Part shown: in pieces, positions 40,769-45,037 of the stretch
Layout of the letters: the number at the start of each line of letters is the position of its first letter
Numbering within the stretch: position 1 is the stretch's first letter
The notes under the pieces: model-generated
Database searches by the model: none
What the model was told of the DNA's origin: nothing
The model's input: only the letters and a program-made list of their open reading frames with translations
Program-made: the position numbers and the translations under genes
DNA from: Prevotella sp.
Lineage (GTDB): Bacteria > Bacteroidota > Bacteroidia > Bacteroidales > Bacteroidaceae
Direction of reading: 5' to 3'
Length of the DNA stretch: 45,037 nucleotides
NCBI GenBank assembly: GCA_017548275.1
Contig: JAFZAH010000019.1
Location: forward strand, 1 to 45,037

Positions 40769-40786
40769 TTAACAGTTTTGTGTTAA
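40769..40786. promoter_or_regulatory. Candidate operator dyad upstream of rprX
   Basis: TTAACA (40769-40774), six bases, TGTTAA (40781-40786). It ends 17 bp before the -7 element, so it covers the -33 region. A related GTTAATTA/TAATTAAC pair lies at 40718-40725 and 40766-40773. These could be sites for RprY or another regulator, by position only. Confidence 0.45.
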
Positions 40787-40803
40787 CGGATTAAGAAAAC
40801 GCT

Positions 40804-40812
40804 TATCTTTGC
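40804..40812 (+). promoter_or_regulatory. -7 element directly before rprX
   Basis: TATCTTTGC is a perfect match and ends only four bases before the ATG at 40817. With the usual start about 5-7 nt after the box, transcription would begin at or within a base or two of the start codon. Confidence 0.6.
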
Positions 40813-40816
40813 AAGT

Positions 40817-42373
40817 ATGAAAAAGAAAACGATTTGGACCATAGCGTTCATTATGGGAATGTCATTCCTCGCACTGCTCTTCATGCAGTTGGAATACATC
40901 AAAGAGATGGCGAGAATGAAAAAAGAACAGTTTGACGAACTTGTCAAAAGTTCTCTCTCACAGGCATCGCGCAATCTCGAACTCAATGAGACACTGAGAT
41001 ACCTCGAGAAGGATGTCAGCGACCAGAAACGGAAATCCACAAAGAAAGACTCCGTGATGGTGTCTGTCAATATCAATGACAGCGCGTCGCAACAGGTCCA
41101 TAACTTAGCCCAAGGCAACGGTCCGACCTACTCGTCGTTTGAGATGAAAACAGAGCAGTTCAACCCCTCGACCGCGTCAAAGGCCATGATTCTCATCAGC
41201 GACAAGAACAGTCTGGATCAGGCTAGCAAATCCATGGAGGAAATCGTGCGTAACAGATACGTCTATCAGAAAGCGCTGCTCGACCGTGTCATCATGACCA
41301 TTCTCCGTTCTGCATCGGAAATACCGCTCAAGGAGCGTGTGAATTTCAAACAACTCGACCAGGATCTCAAGTCCGAACTCTATAGCAGGGGCATCAAACT
41401 GCCATACCATTTCACCGTTCATTCACAAGACGGTAGTGAGGTGTATCGCTGTCCCGACTACGATGACAAAGGCGAGGAATATACCTACGAGCAGGAGATA
41501 TTCCCCAATGACCCCGGAAACAAAACGGGTGTCATTCACATCCATTTCCCCGACATGGATAATTACATCTATTCCAGCGTGAAATTCATCATTCCCTCGC
41601 TCGTCTTCCTGGTAGTGTTGCTCATCACGTTTATCTTCACCATCTATGTCATCTTCAGACAGAAGAAGTTCTCGGAAATCAAAAACGATTTCATCAACAA
41701 TATGACACACGAGTTGAAGACGCCCATCTCGAGCATCTCACTTGCTGCGCAGATGCTCAACGACGATTCGCTCGCAAAGAGCCCGTCGATGCTCAAACAT
41801 GTGTCGGGTGTTATCTCCGACGAGTCGAAACGACTGAGGTTCCTTGTGGAAAAAGTACTGCAGATGTCGATGTTCGACAGGAAAAATGCGGTGTTCAAAA
41901 AGAAAGAACTTGACTTGAATGAGATGCTTGAAAATGCCGCCCACTCATTCCAACTCAGGGTCGAACATACAGGCGGAAAGATTGATGTGGACATTGAGGC
42001 CATCGACTCGGCTATTTTCGTCGATGAGGTGCATTTCACCAACATGATTTTCAACCTCATGGACAATGCCATCAAATACAGAAAGCCTGACAAACCGCTC
42101 AATCTCATGTTGCATACGTGGAACGAGAAAGACCGCCTCTATTTCTCCATCGAAGACGACGGCATAGGCATCAAGAAAGATAATCTCAAGAAAATTTTCG
42201 ACAAGTTCTACCGCGTGCATACGGGAAATGTGCATGACGTCAAAGGTTTCGGACTGGGACTGGCATACGTCAAAACGATTGTTGATTTGCATGATGGCGA
42301 CATCAAAGTTGAGAGCGATTACGGAAAAGGAACCAAATTCATCATCTCACTGCCCGCAATCATCGAGAGTTGA
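40817..42373 (+). CDS. rprX: Sensor histidine kinase RprX
   Basis: A 518-residue membrane kinase. Two transmembrane segments (about 6-25 and 254-277) enclose a 225-residue periplasmic sensor region with no named domain. The HisKA region contains the phosphoacceptor His298 (MTHELKTPISSIS), followed by the HATPase domain with NLMDNAIKY, DDGIGIKKDNL, and GFGLGLAYVKTIV. The layout and the following response regulator match the Bacteroides RprX/RprY pair. The start codon lies right behind a -7 element, so the mRNA may be leaderless. The rprY gene follows 126 nt downstream after A/C-rich and C/T-rich repeats and its own weak -7 box. Confidence 0.85.
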   Translation: MKKKTIWTIAFIMGMSFLALLFMQLEYIKEMARMKKEQFDELVKSSLSQASRNLELNETLRYLEKDVSDQKRKSTKKDSVMVSVNINDSASQQVHNLAQGNGPTYSSFEMKTEQFNPSTASKAMILISDKNSLDQASKSMEEIVRNRYVYQKALLDRVIMTILRSASEIPLKERVNFKQLDQDLKSELYSRGIKLPYHFTVHSQDGSEVYRCPDYDDKGEEYTYEQEIFPNDPGNKTGVIHIHFPDMDNYIYSSVKFIIPSLVFLVVLLITFIFTIYVIFRQKKFSEIKNDFINNMTHELKTPISSISLAAQMLNDDSLAKSPSMLKHVSGVISDESKRLRFLVEKVLQMSMFDRKNAVFKKKELDLNEMLENAAHSFQLRVEHTGGKIDVDIEAIDSAIFVDEVHFTNMIFNLMDNAIKYRKPDKPLNLMLHTWNEKDRLYFSIEDDGIGIKKDNLKKIFDKFYRVHTGNVHDVKGFGLGLAYVKTIVDLHDGDIKVESDYGKGTKFIISLPAIIES

Positions 42374-42414
42374 CAATAATTACAACAATAGAACAACAAT
42401 AAAACAACTAATGT

Positions 42415-42454
42415 CTTCACTCCTTCACTCCTTCACTTCTTCAAATCCTTCTTA
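42415..42454 (+). repeat. CTTCACTC tandem repeat between rprX and rprY
   Basis: Four to five imperfect units of CTTCACTC/CTTCACTT follow an ACAATA-rich stretch (42373-42409) in the 126-bp spacer. A -7-like TAATTTTG lies at 42478-42485, 15 nt before the rprY ATG, so rprY may also be transcribed on its own. Confidence 0.7.
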
Positions 42455-42499
42455 ATCAAAAAGAATCTTATATTTATTAATTTTGTAATTATTACGACT

Positions 42500-43198
42500 A
42501 TGGACGAGAAATTGAAAATTTTGTTGTGCGAAGACGACGAGAACCTCGGTATGCTGCTTCGCGAGTATCTCCAAGCCAAAGGTTATATGGCTGAACTGTG
42601 CCCCGATGGTGAGGCTGGTTATAAAGCCTTCCTTAAAAGCAAATTCGACATCTGCGTGCTCGATGTGATGATGCCCAAAAAAGACGGTATCACACTCGCT
42701 CAGGAAATACGTCAGGCTAACGCTGAAATTCCCGTCATTTTCCTCACTGCCAAACAGCAGAAAGAGGATATCCTCGAAGGTTTCAAAGTGGGTGCCGACG
42801 ACTATATCACCAAACCCTTCTCCATGGAAGAACTGGTGCTGCGTATCGAGGCCATTCTCCGTCGCGTAAGAGGAAAGAAGAGCAAGGAGAGCACACTCTA
42901 CCGTATCGGTAAGTTCACTTTCGACACACAGAAGCAACTGCTGACCATCGGCGAGAAACAGACCAAACTCACCACCAAAGAGAATGAGTTGCTCGCATTG
43001 CTTTGCAGCCATGCAAACGAAATCCTCCAGCGTGACTTCGCTCTGAAGACTATCTGGATTGATGACAACTATTTCAACGCGCGCTCTATGGATGTGTACA
43101 TCACAAAACTGCGTAAACATCTGAAAGACGACGACCAGATTGAGATTATCAACATCCACGGTAAGGGCTACAAACTCATCACTCCCGAGGAGGAATAA
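42500..43198 (+). CDS. rprY: Response regulator RprY (OmpR family)
   Basis: A 232-residue regulator. The receiver domain (about 5-118) has the acidic pair Glu11-Asp12-Asp13, the phosphorylation site Asp55 (DICVLDVMMPKKDG), Thr/Ala at the switch (FLTAKQ) and Lys in TKPF. The winged-helix DNA-binding domain (about 135-230) matches the OmpR/PhoB group (LTTKENELLALLCSH; MDVYITKLRKHL; IHGKGYKL). RprX probably phosphorylates it. The Bacteroides homologue has been linked to responses to envelope and oxygen or Na+ stress and to modulation of tetracycline resistance expression; which genes it controls here is unknown. A structured spacer follows its stop. Confidence 0.9.
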   Translation: MDEKLKILLCEDDENLGMLLREYLQAKGYMAELCPDGEAGYKAFLKSKFDICVLDVMMPKKDGITLAQEIRQANAEIPVIFLTAKQQKEDILEGFKVGADDYITKPFSMEELVLRIEAILRRVRGKKSKESTLYRIGKFTFDTQKQLLTIGEKQTKLTTKENELLALLCSHANEILQRDFALKTIWIDDNYFNARSMDVYITKLRKHLKDDDQIEIINIHGKGYKLITPEEE

Positions 43199-43286
43199 AC
43201 CTTTTCCGTTTGGAAACCGTTATTGCCTTCTCGTGAAGGGAACCTTGTTTGTCATGTTCCCCACGGGTTAGCGGGTAAATAACGAA

Positions 43287-43345
43287 ATGGATTGCACAGA
43301 GTGTAGAATTTCTACATAATTCTGTGCAATCCATGTTTATTTTGA
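43287..43345. terminator. Large hairpin after rprY, probable terminator
   Basis: ATGGATTGCACAGA (43287-43300) has an exact 14-bp complement at 43321-43334, and the interior carries a second dyad TGTAGAA (43302-43308) and TTCTACA (43310-43316). The tail GTTTATTTTG follows on the plus strand. Upstream, smaller hairpins (TTTTCC/GGAAA at 43202-43216, CCTTC/GAAGG near 43226-43239, GGGAAC/GTTCCC at 43238-43261) fill the spacer. Confidence 0.7.
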
Positions 43346-43386
43346 AAGCCGTTTTGCCGCAAGGATTCCCATTCTTGATGAGTATG

Positions 43387-43563
43387 TTAGGGGGCGGCTT
43401 TTGTTCTAAAAACGTATCCCGCCACCCCTGCGATGATAAAAATCAGGGGTAGGGGAAGGTACCAGTTGTGATTGGTCCAGCCAAAGCAGAAACCGCCGAT
43501 AAGCAACACCACACCGGCGTAAACCATCCACAAACCGCAACCTTTTAAGACTTTTTTCAACAT
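43387..43563 (-). CDS. Small two-helix membrane protein, 58 residues
   Basis: A 58-residue frame with ATG at 43563 and TAA at 43387. The protein has a basic N-terminus ([10 protein letters not shown]), a first membrane segment (about 11-28, [17 protein letters not shown]), a short polar turn (WTNHNW) and a second segment (about 35-52, [18 protein letters not shown]), then a basic end. A complete promoter (TTTG 43610-43613, TAATTTCGC 43581-43589 on minus) points straight at it with a leader near 12 nt. I do not recognise the family. The promoter, the hydrophobic pattern and the lack of an alternative in the region together make a real gene likely. Confidence 0.7.
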   Translation of the reverse strand: MLKKVLKGCGLWMVYAGVVLLIGGFCFGWTNHNWYLPLPLIFIIAGVAGYVFRTKAAP

Positions 43564-43580
43564 AAATGCCTGATTTTGCG

Positions 43581-43613
43581 GCGAAATTACAAAAAAAATT
43601 TTGCCGCGTCAAA
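43581..43613 (-). promoter_or_regulatory. Promoter of the 58-residue membrane protein
   Basis: On the minus strand TTTG (43610-43613) and TAATTTCGC (43581-43589), spacer 20 bp. It overlaps the divergent rpsF promoter, whose -33 lies at 43600-43603, so both polymerases cannot bind at once. Confidence 0.7.
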
Positions 43614-43631
43614 AAAAAACAGTAATTTTGC
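43600..43631 (+). promoter_or_regulatory. rpsF operon promoter
   Basis: TTTG (43600-43603) and TAATTTTGC (43623-43631), spacer 19 bp. The TTTTGCA of the -7 box forms a 7-bp dyad with TGCAAAA at 43641-43647. The leader is about 50 nt. Confidence 0.8.
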
Positions 43632-43686
43632 ACCGCATTTTGCAAAAATCAATTTTATTAACAATTTTACAACCATTTCAAGTAGT

Positions 43687-44031
43687 ATGAATCAATACGA
43701 AACCGTTTTCATTTTAACTCCCGTTTTGTCTGATGAACAGATGAAGGAAACGGTCGCAAAATTCAAGAAGATTCTCACTGACAAAGGTGCTGAAATCCTG
43801 AATGAAGAGACCTGGGGACTGAAGAAGATGGCTTATCCTATTCAGAAGAAATCTACAGGTTTCTATTGCCTGTTAGAGTTCAAGGCTGAGCCTGAGGTAA
43901 TCAACACACTGGAGACCGGCTATCGCCGCGATGAGAGAGTAATTCGTTTTATTACAGTGAAGTTAGACAAGTATGCTGCACAGTATGCTGAGAAACGTCG
44001 CATTAAATTAGGTAAAAAGGAGGAGGCATAA
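43687..44031 (+). CDS. rpsF: Ribosomal protein bS6
   Basis: A 114-residue bS6 ([21 protein letters not shown]..., then [21 protein letters not shown]). bS6 binds bS18 on the platform of the 30S subunit. The ATG at 43687 gives the exact family start; the frame continues upstream to 43576 but that part lies across the promoter. It has no Shine-Dalgarno. Its 3' end encodes Lys-Lys-Glu-Glu-Ala with codons AAA AAG GAG GAG GCA, which at the same time form the strong Shine-Dalgarno of rpsR. Confidence 0.97.
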   Translation: MNQYETVFILTPVLSDEQMKETVAKFKKILTDKGAEILNEETWGLKKMAYPIQKKSTGFYCLLEFKAEPEVINTLETGYRRDERVIRFITVKLDKYAAQYAEKRRIKLGKKEEA

Positions 44032-44033
44032 TC

Positions 44034-44303
44034 ATGGCTGAGCAAGTTCAAGAAATCCGTTATCTGACACCCCCGTCAGTTGACACCAAAAAGAAGAAAT
44101 ACTGCCGTTTCAAGAAGAGCGGTATCAAGTATATCGATTACAAAGATCCCGAGTTCCTCAAGAAGTTCCTCAATGAGCAGGGTAAGATTCTGCCCCGCCG
44201 TATCACCGGTACATCGCTGAAATATCAGCGCCGCGTGGCACAGGCTGTGAAGCGCGCCCGTCAGATTGCACTTCTCCCGTTTGTAACTGATTTGATGAAA
44301 TAA
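44034..44303 (+). CDS. rpsR: Ribosomal protein bS18
   Basis: An 89-residue bS18, with the C-terminal core [20 protein letters not shown] and [20 protein letters not shown] as in the family. bS18 sits with bS6 and bS21 on the platform around the 3' end of 16S rRNA. It starts two bases after the rpsF stop. GGAGG at 44019-44023, ten bases before the ATG and part of AAAAAGGAGGAGG, is a strong Shine-Dalgarno, a feature absent from nearly all other genes in the window. Autoregulation through it is conceivable. Confidence 0.96.
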   Translation: MAEQVQEIRYLTPPSVDTKKKKYCRFKKSGIKYIDYKDPEFLKKFLNEQGKILPRRITGTSLKYQRRVAQAVKRARQIALLPFVTDLMK

Positions 44304-44307
44304 AAAA

Positions 44308-44317
44308 TAGGAGGTAG
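44308..44317 (+). promoter_or_regulatory. Strong Shine-Dalgarno of rplI
   Basis: TAGGAGGTA; the GGAGG core (44310-44314) is seven bases before the ATG at 44322. It matches the anti-Shine-Dalgarno over AGGAGGT, which is the best site in the window and is unusual in this phylum. Confidence 0.85.
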
Positions 44318-44321
44318 CAAT

Positions 44322-44891
44322 ATGGAAATTATACTGAAAGAAGATATCATCGGTCTGGGTTATAAAAACGAAATCGTTAATGTAAAACCCGGTTACGGAC
44401 GTAACTACCTCATCCCCCAGGGAAAAGGTGTTATCGCTTCCCCCTCTGCAAAAAAACAACTTGAAGAGAACCTCCGACAGCAGGCTCATAAAATCGAGGC
44501 ACAGCGCGCTGCTGCTCAGAAACGTGCAGACCAACTCGAGAACGTGAAACTCGAAATCGCTATGAAGGTCAGCGCCACTGGCGTTACTTACGGTTCTGTC
44601 AATGCTGGTGTCGTCGCCGAAGAACTGAAAAAGCAGGGTTATGACATCGACCGCAAAATCATCACCATGCGTGATGCCAAGCACCTCGGTGAGTTCGAGG
44701 CTACCATTCATTTCTACAAAGGCGTAGAGGTGAAACTCCCCGTCATCGTTGTTGCTGAGAATGCTCCCAAAGAAGAGGCCGCTCCCGTTGAAGAGGCTCC
44801 CGCCGCTGAGGTTGAGGCTCCCGTCGAGGAAGCACCTGTCGCTGAAGCCGAGGCTCCCGTCGAGGAGGAAGAGGCTCCCGCTGCAGAATAA
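44322..44891 (+). CDS. rplI: Ribosomal protein bL9 with acidic C-terminal tail
   Basis: A 189-residue bL9. Residues 1-147 are the normal protein: the N-terminal domain with IILKEDIIGLGYKNEIVNVK and GRNYLIPQGKGV, the long connecting helix (about 45-75) and the C-terminal domain ending near VKLPVIVVAE. Residues about 150-189 are a Pro/Ala/Glu/Val-rich acidic extension that the E. coli protein (149 residues) lacks. It seems low complexity and probably disordered. It is the last gene of the operon and is followed by a terminator. Confidence 0.96.
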   Translation: MEIILKEDIIGLGYKNEIVNVKPGYGRNYLIPQGKGVIASPSAKKQLEENLRQQAHKIEAQRAAAQKRADQLENVKLEIAMKVSATGVTYGSVNAGVVAEELKKQGYDIDRKIITMRDAKHLGEFEATIHFYKGVEVKLPVIVVAENAPKEEAAPVEEAPAAEVEAPVEEAPVAEAEAPVEEEEAPAAE

Positions 44892-44934
44892 TTCTCGAGT
44901 AATCTTTTTTACTGTAAAGCAGTTATATAAGACG

Positions 44935-44971
44935 ATTCCCGTCCGCTGTCATGGCGGATGGGATTTTTTTT
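44935..44971 (+). terminator. Terminator of the rpsF-rpsR-rplI operon
   Basis: ATTCCCGTCCGC (44935-44946) pairs with GCGGATGGGAT (about 44954-44963) with one G-T pair and a bulged T, followed by eight T residues. Confidence 0.88.
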
Positions 44972-44980
44972 GTTCCTTTT

Positions 44981-45013
44981 TTTGACGTTTCCTATTTTTA
45001 TTGCTATTTTTGC
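44981..45013 (+). promoter_or_regulatory. Promoter for a gene beyond the window
   Basis: TTTG (44981-44984) and TATTTTTGC (45005-45013), spacer 20 bp, close to the full consensus. The gene it serves is outside the window. Confidence 0.75.
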
Positions 45014-45037
45014 AAACGAATGTAAAAAAGTCACCAT

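Noticed and set aside
43302-43316. Resemblance of TGTAGAATTTCTACA to the hairpin of Cas12a-type repeats
   Set aside because: It is a single dyad inside a larger palindrome with no repetition or cas genes, so the similarity is chance.

Overview
The window looks like chromosome of a member of the Bacteroidales, most likely Prevotellaceae. Direct evidence is the recurring Bacteroidetes-type promoter (TAnnTTTGC at -7, often with TTTG or TTG about 19-20 bp upstream), the near absence of Shine-Dalgarno sequences, and families concentrated in this phylum: DUF3127, BspA-like leucine-rich repeats, porin O/P, paired GHL10 hydrolases, RprX/RprY, and an EF-G paralogue without the catalytic histidine. No phage, insertion sequence, CRISPR array or obvious pseudogene was seen. 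It reads as core and near-core chromosome.

Layout. 1-4.8 kb: end of an upstream unit with hairpins and a 23-bp direct repeat, then an AI-2E-family permease, a PH-domain membrane protein, an M48 lipoprotein protease, NfeD and an SPFH (stomatin-like) protein; the last four lie on one strand and look like a membrane-quality cluster. 4.9-8.9 kb: a divergent UDP-GlcNAc 2-epimerase homologue, a MATE exporter, and on the minus strand an ECF sigma factor and a secreted SH3 protein. 9.2-16.5 kb: an envelope run of outer-membrane protein, LptC, CNNM/CorC transporter and PpiD/SurA-like chaperone, then a GHL10 lipoprotein hydrolase. 16.6-20.4 kb (minus): a DNA-metabolism and CoA run of dnaN, DEDDh exonuclease, coaBC and a small acidic protein. 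The divergent gene at 20.6 kb encodes a DUF3127 protein ending in an SSB-like DDLPF tip. 21.1-22.8 kb (minus): a second GHL10 hydrolase.

23.0-28.1 kb: cstA, a small beta-barrel protein, recR, a membrane protein, a GT2 glycosyltransferase and a GNAT acetyltransferase with very short gaps or 4-nt overlaps, then two identical tRNA-Asp genes with their own promoter and terminator. 28.3-29.6 kb (minus): YitT then CrcB. 29.8-35.8 kb: a divergent lactate module, with a lactate permease on minus and a large FAD/Fe-S dehydrogenase plus an outer-membrane porin on plus, which could cover outer-membrane entry, inner-membrane uptake and oxidation. 36.0-38.3 kb: a small membrane protein, a BspA-like protein and HemW. 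38.5-43.2 kb: an EF-G2-type factor and the RprX/RprY two-component system. 43.4-44.9 kb: a 58-aa membrane protein on minus and the rpsF-rpsR-rplI operon; the window closes on a strong promoter for a gene outside it.

The points I find most worth following are: the DUF3127 protein with an SSB-type C-terminus beside dnaN; strong Shine-Dalgarno sequences found only before rpsR and rplI; an EF-G paralogue with Ser in place of the GTPase histidine; a possible leaderless rprX message under a dyad; a strand-biased family of pyrimidine-rich tandem repeats in the spacers; and two large unexplained inverted repeats between the lactate permease and yitT.
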